From: AP-15 sp035570935
GTDB lineage: Bacteria > Pseudomonadota > Alphaproteobacteria > ATCC43930 > CGMCC-115725
Assembly: GCA_035570935.1 (NCBI GenBank)
Contig: DATMKU010000262.1
Location: forward strand, 1 to 5,078
DNA: 5,078 nucleotides
Direction of reading: 5' to 3'
Shown here: positions 1-5,078 of the stretch, in pieces
How the letters are laid out: each line of letters begins with the position of its first letter
How positions within the stretch are numbered: the stretch's first letter is position 1
Notes under the pieces: model-generated
Database searches by the model: none
What the model was told of the DNA's origin: nothing
The model's input: the letters and a program-made list of their open reading frames with translations, nothing else
Position numbers and translations under genes: made by a program

Positions 1-223
1 AGACGGAGCTTCGACTTATAACTGGCTGGCGACGTAGCTGAACGTGCTGCTGAGGCTGTACTCGCTAGGGCATCGCACGATCCGGCATCGCCATTTGAAC
101 AGCAACCTGCCGCCCACTACCGGGCAACAGCCAATCGGTACCGGCCCCTCATGGGCGAGGCCACAACGCCGCGCCTGGATCGAACCCAATGAGCCCTGAT
201 CGAGGAAAGTCAGGTTCGCACAA

Positions 224-261
224 GACTCACCGCTGGGGGGGACTGGATTCGAACTTCTAGT
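224..261. repeat. Left copy of a 38-bp imperfect direct repeat with tRNA-like T-loop core
   Basis: Aligned without gaps to 4789-4826, this copy matches at 31 of 38 positions by hand count. Both share GACTC, CCGCTGG and the invariant TGGATTCGAACT. Read on the minus strand the core is GTTCGAATCCA followed by a C-rich tail, which resembles the T-loop and 3' acceptor end of a tRNA such as tRNA-Ser. The flanking bases do not form a canonical 5-bp T-stem, so this is not a functional tRNA. Bases 242-247 and 256-261 can form a 6-bp stem with one G-T pair around the loop. Weaker similarity seems to continue to about 325: CTCTTG and AAAGTAA motifs occur at nearly matching distances in both copies. It is probably a dispersed intergenic element or a scar of a tRNA end. 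Confidence 0.55.
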
Positions 262-312
262 ACGCGGGCGCGGTGAAGCTGGTTGTGGCGCCTCTTGCTA
301 TGGAAGCTGTCG

Positions 313-347
313 AAAGTAAAACCCGCTGAGTGAAAACGGGACTTTTT
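313..347 (+). terminator. Terminator-like hairpin, possibly bidirectional
   Basis: CCCG (322-325) pairs with CGGG (337-340) around an 11-nt loop. Outside this, AAAGT (313-317) can pair with ACTTT (341-345) if the AAAA at 318-321 bulges out, and a run of five T ends at 347. On the minus strand the same stem is followed by TTTT, so it could also stop transcription coming leftward. The GC stem is only 4 bp, so termination strength is doubtful. It lies about 150 bases before the dehydratase and could insulate that gene from upstream transcription. Confidence 0.3.
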
Positions 348-449
348 CAACTATTTCCGCGCACAGATGACTGTCGCGCGCCAGGCGCCCAGTTGCCGCA
401 ATAGTGGCGTAGGAACCGGGGCATGAGAGCGGCGGGTCGGCGGTGCGCT

Positions 450-463
450 TGCGCGAAAGCGCA
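450..463 (+). other. Short hairpin with GAAA tetraloop upstream of the dehydratase
   Basis: TGCGC (450-454) and GCGCA (459-463) form a perfect 5-bp stem closed by the GNRA tetraloop GAAA (455-458). It lies 37 bases before the TTG start at 501 and 76 bases before the alternative ATG at 540. If transcribed it would sit in the 5' leader. No T-tract follows, so it is not an obvious terminator. Its function is unknown and it may be incidental. Confidence 0.3.
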
Positions 464-500
464 TATCGCAACTCGCCAGGCGCTCCGTTATCGCGGATAA

Positions 501-2237
501 TTGCCTGATGGAAACAGGGATAACAGGCATTCTGAAGCGATGAGGAAGCTCCGCTCCGACATCACCCGCGAGGGGCTCGCCCGCACCCCGCACCGCGCCT
601 TCATGCGCGCAATGGGGCTCGACGACGCGGCGATCCAAAAGCCGATGATCGGCGTCGTCTCGATGAAGGGCGAGCAGACGCCGTGCAACATGACCCACGG
701 CTTCCAGGTCGAGGCCGCCAAGGAGGGGGTCGCCGAGGCCGGCGGCACGCCGCGCGAGTTCACGACGATCTCGGTCTCCGACGGCATCAGCATGAACCAC
801 GAGGGCATGAAGTTCTCGCTGGTGTCGCGCGAACTAATCGCCGACTCGATCGAGGCGGTCGTGCACGGGCTTGCCTATGACGGGCTCGTCGGCTTTGGCG
901 GCTGCGACAAGACCTTGCCGGGCGTCATGATGGGCATGGTGCGCTGCAACGTGCCGTCGGTGTTCATGTATGGCGGTGCGGCGCTGCCCGGCCGGTTCGG
1001 CGAGCGCGACGTGACAATCCTCGATTCCTACGAGGCGGTCGGCGCGGTGCTGACCGGCGCGATGGACGAAGCGACGCTGGCGCGGCTCGAACGTTCCTGT
1101 CTGCCGACGGTTGGCGCCTGCGCGGGGCAATTCACCGCCAACACAATGGCGATGGTGTCGGAGGCGCTCGGCCTCAGCGTGCCGAACGTGTCGATGATTC
1201 CCGGCCCCTACGCCGAGCGCGCCGGCTTCGCGCGGCGCGCCGGGGCGATCGTCATGCGGGCGGTGGCAAAGGGCGGCCCGCGTCCGCGCGACATCGTCAC
1301 CCGCAAGGCGCTGGAAAATGCCTGCGCGATCGTCGCCGCCACCGGCGGCTCGACCAACGCGGCACTGCACATCCCGGCGATCGCGCACGAGGCCGGCATC
1401 GTCTTCGACCTCGACGATGTCGCCGCGGTGCTCGCCCGCACGCCGCTGATCGCCGATCTGCGTCCGGGCGGGCGCTTTACCGCGCGCGACGTGCATGAGA
1501 TCGGCGGCACCGCGGTGATCATCCGAGCGCTCATCGGAATGGGCGCGATTGACGGCTCGTGCCTCGCGGCAACCGGCGAGACGCTGGCGCAGACCTATGG
1601 TGGCGCGGCGCCGCCGGACGGGGCGGTGGTGCGCGCGGCCGGCGCGCCGATCGCGCCCGATGGTGGGGTCGCGGTACTGAAGGGCAACCTCTGTCCCGAC
1701 GGCGCGCTGATCAAGCTCGCCGGGCTCCGGACGCTGGTGCACGAGGGTCCCGCCCGCGTGTTCGAAAGCGAAGGCGACTGCGCCCGTGCGGTCGAGGCGC
1801 GCGCCTACAAGGCAGGCGATGTACTGGTCATCCGCAACGAGGGGCCGGTCGGCGGCCCCGGCATGCAGGAGATGCTCGGGGTGACGGCGCTGATCTATGG
1901 CCAGCGGATGGGCGAGGCGGTCGCGCTCGTCACCGACGGGCGGTTTTCCGGCGCGACGCGCGGCATCTGCGTCGGCCATGTCGCGCCGGAGGCGGCGGTC
2001 GGCGGCCCGCTCGCGCTGGTGCGCGACGGCGACATCGTGCGCATCGACGCGGCAAGCCGGCGCATGGACCTGTTCCTCGGCGATGCGGAAATCGCCGCCC
2101 GCCGCGCCGCCTGGCGGCCGCTGGCGCCCCGCCACAAGGCGGGGCTTCTCGCCAAATACGCCGCCCAGGTGGGTCAAGCCAACAAGGGCGCCGTGACGCA
2201 CGCCGGGGCCGCCGATTGGCCGTGGTTCGACCGCTGA
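501..2237 (+). CDS. ilvD: IlvD/Edd-family dehydratase (dihydroxy-acid or sugar-acid dehydratase)
   Basis: This is a 578-residue enzyme of the iron-sulfur and Mg2+-dependent IlvD/Edd family, which removes water from 2,3-dihydroxy acids to give 2-keto acids. The classic substrate is dihydroxyisovalerate in valine and isoleucine synthesis; relatives act on aldonic acids. The family landmarks appear in order: cluster-ligand candidates Cys62 (PCNMTH), Cys135 (GGCDKTLPG) and Cys207 (GACAGQFTANTM); metal-ligand candidates Asp94 (SDGISM), Asp136 and Lys137 (the lysine usually carbamylated) and Glu457 (GGPGMQEML); TGGSTNAALH at 281-290; and Ser483 in TDGRFSG, the expected catalytic base. Length is normal and the frame is intact, so the protein should be active in the cytoplasm. 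The start is uncertain. TTG at 501 keeps a RHSEAMRKLRS lead-in, while ATG at 540 would give 565 residues; neither has a strong Shine-Dalgarno. No other ilv or sugar-acid gene adjoins it, so the substrate cannot be read from context and the symbol is a family label. Confidence 0.93.
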   Translation: MPDGNRDNRHSEAMRKLRSDITREGLARTPHRAFMRAMGLDDAAIQKPMIGVVSMKGEQTPCNMTHGFQVEAAKEGVAEAGGTPREFTTISVSDGISMNHEGMKFSLVSRELIADSIEAVVHGLAYDGLVGFGGCDKTLPGVMMGMVRCNVPSVFMYGGAALPGRFGERDVTILDSYEAVGAVLTGAMDEATLARLERSCLPTVGACAGQFTANTMAMVSEALGLSVPNVSMIPGPYAERAGFARRAGAIVMRAVAKGGPRPRDIVTRKALENACAIVAATGGSTNAALHIPAIAHEAGIVFDLDDVAAVLARTPLIADLRPGGRFTARDVHEIGGTAVIIRALIGMGAIDGSCLAATGETLAQTYGGAAPPDGAVVRAAGAPIAPDGGVAVLKGNLCPDGALIKLAGLRTLVHEGPARVFESEGDCARAVEARAYKAGDVLVIRNEGPVGGPGMQEMLGVTALIYGQRMGEAVALVTDGRFSGATRGICVGHVAPEAAVGGPLALVRDGDIVRIDAASRRMDLFLGDAEIAARRAAWRPLAPRHKAGLLAKYAAQVGQANKGAVTHAGAADWPWFDR

Positions 2238-2262
2238 TGCGGGCGTGCACCATCGCCGGCAG

Positions 2263-2335
2263 GCCCCACTCGATTTGACCGATGAGGAGACCGCAGCGGC
2301 TGGTGCGGCTACTCCGCGTGTCGGACGACAGATAA
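2263..2335 (+). pseudogene. Frameshifted remnant of a small 'DLTDEET' hypothetical protein
   Basis: Codons from 2263 to 2298 read APLDLTDEETAA. Skipping one base (2299), codons from 2300 read LVRLLRVSDDR and then stop (TAA 2333-2335). Joined, this gives LDLTDEETAALVRLLR. As I recall it, that resembles the N-terminal segment of small uncharacterised alphaproteobacterial proteins, which continue with a DDRYPLSPR-like stretch. Here the reading breaks off exactly after DDR. No start codon or ribosome binding site is evident and the remnant begins just 25 bases after the dehydratase stop. I infer a dead fragment with one indel. The family match is from memory, and chance similarity over about 23 residues cannot be excluded. 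Confidence 0.4.
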
Positions 2336-2352
2336 AACTGGACTGCTGACGG

Positions 2353-2374
2353 TCCGGTGGCAATTCCGGTGGCA
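2353..2374 (+). repeat. Two copies of TCCGGTGGCA, 12-bp period
   Basis: TCCGGTGGCA occurs at 2353-2362 and again at 2365-2374, separated by two bases. Two copies only, so this is a minor local duplication. In the frame of the downstream mini-ORF it would encode a repeated PVA motif (PVAIPVAG). It lies just before the candidate ATG at 2387, and its last bases contribute to that ATG's possible ribosome binding site. Confidence 0.5.
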
Positions 2375-2386
2375 GGGTACCAGCCC

Positions 2387-2470
2387 ATGGAAGCGGCGCT
2401 CGACTGGGATAATCTTTACCAAGGCGGGGCAAACAAGAAAACTCGCCCGTATATTGGCGGCTCTCTTTAG
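2387..2470 (+). CDS. Possible 27-residue leader ORF upstream of the AT-rich gene
   Basis: ATG at 2387 opens a 27-codon frame that ends at TAG 2468-2470. AGGG at 2374-2377 lies 9 bases before the ATG, a good ribosome-binding spacing. The peptide starts MEAALDWDNLYQGG and ends in TRPYIGGSL; it has no membrane segment and no regulatory run of one amino acid. The stop codon overlaps the AGAGGAG ribosome binding site of the next gene, an arrangement seen in translationally coupled or leader-peptide genes. The frame stays open back to 2336 without an earlier ATG, so it could also be the tail of a decayed gene in the same frame as the remnant upstream. I do not recognise the peptide, and a frame this short can arise by chance. 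Confidence 0.25.
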   Translation: MEAALDWDNLYQGGANKKTRPYIGGSL

Positions 2471-2475
2471 AGGAG
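2469..2475 (+). promoter_or_regulatory. Ribosome binding site AGAGGAG of the 121-residue gene
   Basis: AGAGGAG at 2469-2475 is the strongest Shine-Dalgarno match before any gene in this window. It stands 11 bases before ATG 2487, slightly long but workable, and it supports that start over the in-frame ATGs at 2505 and 2532. Its first two bases belong to the stop codon of the short upstream frame. Confidence 0.55.
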
Positions 2476-2486
2476 TTTAGTAGTAC

Positions 2487-2852
2487 ATGGACGGCGAAGA
2501 GCTCATGCATTCAATCATCGCGGAAGATAACATGGAAAATACTCGACGATACCTTACACACGGTCGACGTTTTCAACATCTAGATATTAACGCACTAAAA
2601 CAACGCTGGACCACATCTTATAAAGCATTAGCATGCGATATTGAGAATCACCAGGCCCTTTACGAATATATTGACGCGGACGCAGAATTTCAGCTTCGCA
2701 AAATCGAGCCCCCTCGCGACACTATAAAGGCGGACACGGAAAAACTAGTTGCTGCCATACCCTCGGAAGAGGAAGACCCCGAAAGCTGGGCACGAGTGCG
2801 CCAAGCTATTGGCGACGCTCTCGCAAGACGGGAGGACGAGACTCACCATTAA
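2487..2852 (+). CDS. Hypothetical acidic 121-residue protein, AT-rich and probably acquired
   Basis: I do not recognise this protein. It is 121 residues, soluble, rich in Glu and Asp, and has no signal peptide, membrane segment or metal-binding cysteine pair (a single Cys at 50). It looks mostly helical: residues 10-70 hold alternating charged and hydrophobic positions around LKQRWTTSYKAL and DADAEFQLRKIEPP, then come an acidic patch SEEEDPESW (93-101) and a final helix ARVRQAIGDALARRE. A clear ribosome binding site (AGAGGAG) supports the start. Base composition is unlike its neighbours: I count 76 G+C in 180 bases at 2521-2700 (42%), against 50 of 60 in a sampled dehydratase segment (1201-1260) and 42 of 60 in the esterase (3361-3420). 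A/T-ending codons are frequent. I infer horizontal acquisition. It could be a small accessory or regulatory protein, but nothing in the sequence fixes a role. Confidence 0.75.
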   Translation: MDGEELMHSIIAEDNMENTRRYLTHGRRFQHLDINALKQRWTTSYKALACDIENHQALYEYIDADAEFQLRKIEPPRDTIKADTEKLVAAIPSEEEDPESWARVRQAIGDALARREDETHH

Positions 2853-2890
2853 CTCGGCGCCGGCAGCCGGTCCTAAAAAAATTCGGTCTG

Positions 2891-2904
2891 ACGGCGCCCG
2901 CCGT
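2891..2904. repeat. Short inverted repeat ACGGCG-CC-CGCCGT
   Basis: ACGGCG (2891-2896) and CGCCGT (2899-2904) are perfect inverted copies separated by CC. As RNA this would form a 5-bp stem with a GCCC loop; as DNA it is a nearly continuous palindrome that could bind a dimeric protein. It lies 39 bases after the stop of the small gene and has no T-tract. GC-rich palindromes are common in such genomes, so meaning is uncertain. Confidence 0.3.
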
Positions 2905-2920
2905 GACCTCGGCCATCAGT

Positions 2921-2938
2921 GGTCGTCTTAGGACGACC
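2921..2938. repeat. Perfect 7-bp inverted repeat GGTCGTC-TTAG-GACGACC
   Basis: GGTCGTC (2921-2927) and GACGACC (2932-2938) are exact inverted copies around a 4-base TTAG loop. It lies between the small gene and the esterase, 38 bases before ATG 2977 and 137 bases before ATG 3076. No T-run follows on either strand, so it is not a standard intrinsic terminator. It could be the 3' stabilising stem of the upstream transcript, a factor-assisted terminator, or an operator in front of the esterase. Confidence 0.45.
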
Positions 2939-3075
2939 TGGGGCCGGGCGCAAAACTCAGGTTCGGGGCAATAGCGATGCGGGTGAAGACTAACCGCACG
3001 CCGGCTGCTTTCGACCAGGCGCGGTTCGCGCTAATTTGGCGGCTGGCTCAATCGGAAGCGCAGAGAGCGAGCAGC

Positions 3076-4659
3076 ATGGCCAATGACACCTTAGCGGCCG
3101 CGACAGGCATCGGGCCGATCGTCGAAACTGTCTCGGGGAAACTGCGGGGTTCGCTCGACAATGGCATCCACATCTTCAAGGGTGTGCCCTACGGTGCGTC
3201 GACCGCGGGCCACAACCGGTTTCGGCCGCCGCAGCCACCGCCCGCCTGGAGTGACGTTCGCGAGGCCCTCGCCTATCGCGGCCGCGCCTGGCAATTGCCA
3301 GGCCGTCCGCCTCGCCGGCCGGTGCTCGAGACGTTACTCGGTCCCGCCGACACGACGCCGGAAACCGAGGACTGCCTGACCCTGAACCTGTGGACGCCCG
3401 GCCCCGGCGATGGCGGCACACGGCCAGTCATGGTTTGGCTGCATGGCGGCGCCTTCGCCTATGGCTCGGGTAACCGCGCCGTAACCGACGGCACCAATTT
3501 GGCGCAGCGCGGCGACGTTGTCGTGGTCAGCGTCAACCACCGTCTGAATATCTTCGGATTTTTGCATCTCGACGACATCGCCGGAGCCGGCTGGACGCAC
3601 TCGGGCAATGCCGGCATGCTCGATATCGTCGCCGCACTGCGCTGGATACACGACAACATCGCGGTTTTTGGCGGCGATCCCAGCAACGTCACGGTTTTTG
3701 GCGAATCGGGTGGCGGCGGCAAAGTCAGCGTGTTGCTGGCGATGCCGGCAGCAAAAGGCCTGTTCCATCGCGCCATCATCCAAAGCGGAGCCGCCATCCG
3801 CGTCTCGACGCGGGAGCGGGCAAGTGCGCTCGCGGCGCAGGCGTTGCGCGAGCTCGGGCTGCGCGGCCAGGAATGCGAACGGCTGCTGGAACAGCCGCCC
3901 GAGCGGATTTTGGCGGCAATCGCCCCCGCCGTTCGCGCCGTCGGGCGATCACGCTGGCCATTGCTCGACCGCTACGATTTCGGTCCGGTCGTCGACGGCG
4001 CCGACTTGCCGCAGCATCCGTGCGATCCCGACGCACCCGAGATCGGCGACGATATCCCAATGCTGGTCGGCGGCACGCGCGAGGAAAGCGCCTTCTTCCT
4101 CGCCGACGATGACCAGGTTTGGAACGGCGTGTTAAGCGAGGCCGAGCTACGCCAGCGCGTGGCCGCGGTTGCGGGAGCCGAGGCCGACGCGCTGCTCGCG
4201 GTCTACAACGCGGCGATGCCGCAAGCGAGCCCGGAGGACCGGCTGATCAAGGCGCTGACCGGATCGAATTTCTGGATCCGCACCGTGCTACTAGCTGAAC
4301 GCTATGCCGCTCGTCCCCATCGGGCACCCGTCTACATGTACTCGCTCGACTGGCAGAGCCCGGCGCATCTGGGGCGTCTGAAGGCACATCACGCGATGGA
4401 CCTACCGTTCGTGTTCGACAACACCGAAACCGCGGACGCGACCGCGGGCGCCACGGGTGGGCGCGAACTGGCGGCGCGAATGGCCGACACCTGGATCGCG
4501 TTTGCCCGGCACGGCCGCCCCGACAATCCGGCGATCCCAGAGTGGCCTGCTTACACGCAAGGCGAACGCGCGACGATGGTATTCGACAAAGAATGCCGCA
4601 TAACCCGCGATCCCGACCGCGACGCCCGCCTGCTGTGGACGCGCCTCGTCAAAGGCTGA
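3076..4659 (+). CDS. Type-B carboxylesterase (alpha/beta hydrolase)
   Basis: A 527-residue type-B carboxylesterase that hydrolyses carboxylic ester bonds; the natural substrate is unknown. Numbered from ATG 3076, the family features are: IFKGVPYG near 33-40; EDCLTLNLWTP at 98-108 (the second family signature); the oxyanion-hole motif HGGAF at 123-127; the nucleophile elbow GESGGGG with Ser211; the acid candidate Glu337 in GGTREESAFF; and the base His439 in HHAMDLPFVFDN. Triad and overall length are normal, so the enzyme should be active. The elbow reads GESGG where GESAG is the commoner form, a tolerated variant. No signal peptide follows this start, which suggests a cytoplasmic enzyme. The frame is open upstream to ATG 2977, which would add 33 residues (MRVKTNRTPA...). 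That extension looks neither like a secretion signal nor like the family's N-terminus, and AGAG at 3063-3066 suits the 3076 start, so I prefer the shorter form. It is 223 bases from the preceding gene and is probably transcribed separately. Confidence 0.92.
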   Translation: MANDTLAAATGIGPIVETVSGKLRGSLDNGIHIFKGVPYGASTAGHNRFRPPQPPPAWSDVREALAYRGRAWQLPGRPPRRPVLETLLGPADTTPETEDCLTLNLWTPGPGDGGTRPVMVWLHGGAFAYGSGNRAVTDGTNLAQRGDVVVVSVNHRLNIFGFLHLDDIAGAGWTHSGNAGMLDIVAALRWIHDNIAVFGGDPSNVTVFGESGGGGKVSVLLAMPAAKGLFHRAIIQSGAAIRVSTRERASALAAQALRELGLRGQECERLLEQPPERILAAIAPAVRAVGRSRWPLLDRYDFGPVVDGADLPQHPCDPDAPEIGDDIPMLVGGTREESAFFLADDDQVWNGVLSEAELRQRVAAVAGAEADALLAVYNAAMPQASPEDRLIKALTGSNFWIRTVLLAERYAARPHRAPVYMYSLDWQSPAHLGRLKAHHAMDLPFVFDNTETADATAGATGGRELAARMADTWIAFARHGRPDNPAIPEWPAYTQGERATMVFDKECRITRDPDRDARLLWTRLVKG

Positions 4660-4788
4660 CGGGCCTTCGGTGGGCAGTCCTCGACGTATTTGCCGCACGC
4701 GCGCATGCGTCAAGGATGTGGTCGGTCCTGCCGCGTTGAAATCGGCCTGGGATCTCGGTCCGGTGCTTATTCACACCGAAAGTTTGCT

Positions 4789-4826
4789 GACTCTCCGCTG
4801 GAGGGAAGTGGATTCGAACTCTCAGT
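4789..4826. repeat. Right copy of the 38-bp imperfect direct repeat
   Basis: This copy has the same orientation as 224-261, exactly 4,565 bases further on, and shares 31 of 38 positions with no gaps. The core TGGATTCGAACT is unchanged. On the minus strand it reads GTTCGAATCCACTTCCCTCC, close to the 3' end of many tRNA-Ser genes, but the T-stem is broken and no anticodon arm can be drawn from the adjoining bases. Similarity to the left copy may run on to about 4885. Together the two copies bracket all three genes. Confidence 0.55.
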
Positions 4827-4904
4827 CCCGCTAGGACGGGCGACAGCGTCGAACCGGCTCTTGTCCCGCTGCTAAAGTAATAAAGGCCTTTGAAGAATTT
4901 CGCC

Positions 4905-4954
4905 GCGGTTCAAGACTCCGTGGGCGAAACCACGAAAGGTTTGGTGCGAACCGC
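4905..4954. other. Nested stem-loop element, possible structured RNA
   Basis: GCGGTTC (4905-4911) pairs perfectly with GAACCGC (4948-4954) over 7 bp. Inside it, CGTGG (4919-4923) pairs with CCACG (4930-4934) around a GCGAAA loop. A competing small hairpin, GGTT (4938-4941) with AACC (4949-4952), could form instead of the outer stem. The 50-base unit stands in non-coding sequence with no matching gene on either strand. It could be part of a small RNA, a leader of a gene to the right, or a dispersed repeat. I match it to no known RNA family. Confidence 0.35.
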
Positions 4955-5078
4955 CCAATGTTCATAGCTGGCGATTCCGCGGATTTAGCCGACCGGACCG
5001 CGCGCGGCAGCATCACGTACTTGCCAACCCGAACCGCGGTGTCCCGGCCGCACTTGCACCAGCGGGCGAAACACCCCG

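Larger units (their letters stand above)
1..500. other. Intergenic region with no intact recognisable gene
   Basis: This 500-base stretch before the dehydratase has no open frame that I recognise. In frame 1 there is a stop-free run from 22 to 192 (56 codons, ending TGA). It is rich in Ala and Arg and includes the segments AERAAEAVLARASHDPAS and HYRATANRYRPLMGEA. It has no ATG before 151 and no convincing ribosome binding site, so it may be a decayed gene or chance in GC-rich DNA. The frame beginning at base 2 stops at 35-37, which could be the last codons of a gene lying to the left, but it is too short to judge. The supported structures inside (repeat at 224-261, terminator-like hairpin at 313-347, tetraloop hairpin at 450-463) are listed separately. 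Confidence 0.5.
4660..5078. other. Intergenic region after the esterase, no supported gene
   Basis: The 419 bases after the esterase stop contain no open frame that I recognise as a gene. Short frames on both strands (about 60 codons) lack family features and good ribosome binding sites. I see no clear intrinsic terminator right after the esterase. The region carries the right-hand copy of the 38-bp repeat (4789-4826) and a nested stem-loop element (4905-4954). Confidence 0.5.

Noticed and set aside
231..310. A minus-strand tRNA suggested by GTTCGAATCC
   Set aside because: The bases flanking the T-loop do not form a T-stem, and no acceptor, D-arm or anticodon arm can be drawn. The same holds for the copy near 4797-4870.
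515..532. Partial match to the 18-bp I-SceI homing-endonuclease site (AGGGATAACAGG, 12 of 18 bases)
   Set aside because: The six other positions differ, the site lies in coding sequence and no homing endonuclease gene is present; treated as coincidence.
351..808. Overlapping minus-strand open frames of 149 and 106 codons across the start of the dehydratase
   Set aside because: They are antisense to the conserved N-terminal part of the dehydratase and show no recognisable domain or ribosome binding site.
2408..2455. Sigma-70 promoter for the small gene, using GATAAT (2408-2413) or TATATT (2450-2455) as -10
   Set aside because: No acceptable -35 hexamer occurs at 16-18 bases from either; TTTACC at 2415 is 29 bases from TATATT. 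Too weak to annotate.
834..2510. A 558-codon open frame on the minus strand opposite the dehydratase gene
   Set aside because: It is a shadow produced by the G/C third-position bias of the real gene. Its translation is low-complexity, rich in Arg, Ala, His and Gly, with no family motifs, while the + strand frame carries every IlvD landmark.
2853..2890. Intrinsic terminator after the small gene from the GC-rich stretch and the run of seven A
   Set aside because: The A-run would be a T-run only on the minus strand, where it precedes rather than follows the GC-rich segment, so it is not a terminator in either direction.

Overview
The window reads as a chromosomal stretch of a high-GC alphaproteobacterium. 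It is probably a Hyphomicrobiales member of the Bradyrhizobium type. That placement is inferred from the strong G/C third-position bias, the style of the IlvD/Edd protein and the look of the intergenic sequence, not from a phylogenetic marker. All three confident genes lie on the + strand and are separated by spacers, so they do not form a tight operon.

Layout. Positions 1-500 hold no intact recognisable gene. They contain one copy of a 38-bp imperfect direct repeat with a tRNA-like T-loop core, a terminator-like hairpin and a GAAA-tetraloop hairpin. Positions 501-2237 encode a complete IlvD/Edd-family dehydratase (dihydroxy-acid dehydratase or a sugar-acid dehydratase relative). Positions 2238-2486 look like a decayed spacer. 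It carries a frameshifted remnant of a small 'DLTDEET' protein, a short 12-bp-period repeat and a possible 27-residue leader ORF whose stop codon overlaps the next ribosome binding site. Positions 2487-2852 encode a 121-residue acidic protein of unknown function, markedly AT-richer than its neighbours and probably acquired. Positions 2853-2975 contain two inverted repeats. Positions 3076-4659 (or from 2977) encode a type-B carboxylesterase with a complete catalytic triad. Positions 4660-5078 hold the second copy of the 38-bp repeat and a nested stem-loop element, and no gene I can support.

How the genes fit together. The dehydratase and the esterase are ordinary metabolic enzymes. No branched-chain amino acid gene, sugar-acid gene, transporter or regulator is present to fix a shared pathway. 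I see no defence, CRISPR, transposase, tRNA or rRNA gene. The least explained features are the AT-rich small gene with its upstream mini-ORF, and the paired tRNA-like repeats that bracket the whole gene block 4,565 bp apart. I did not find a convincing new multi-gene system.
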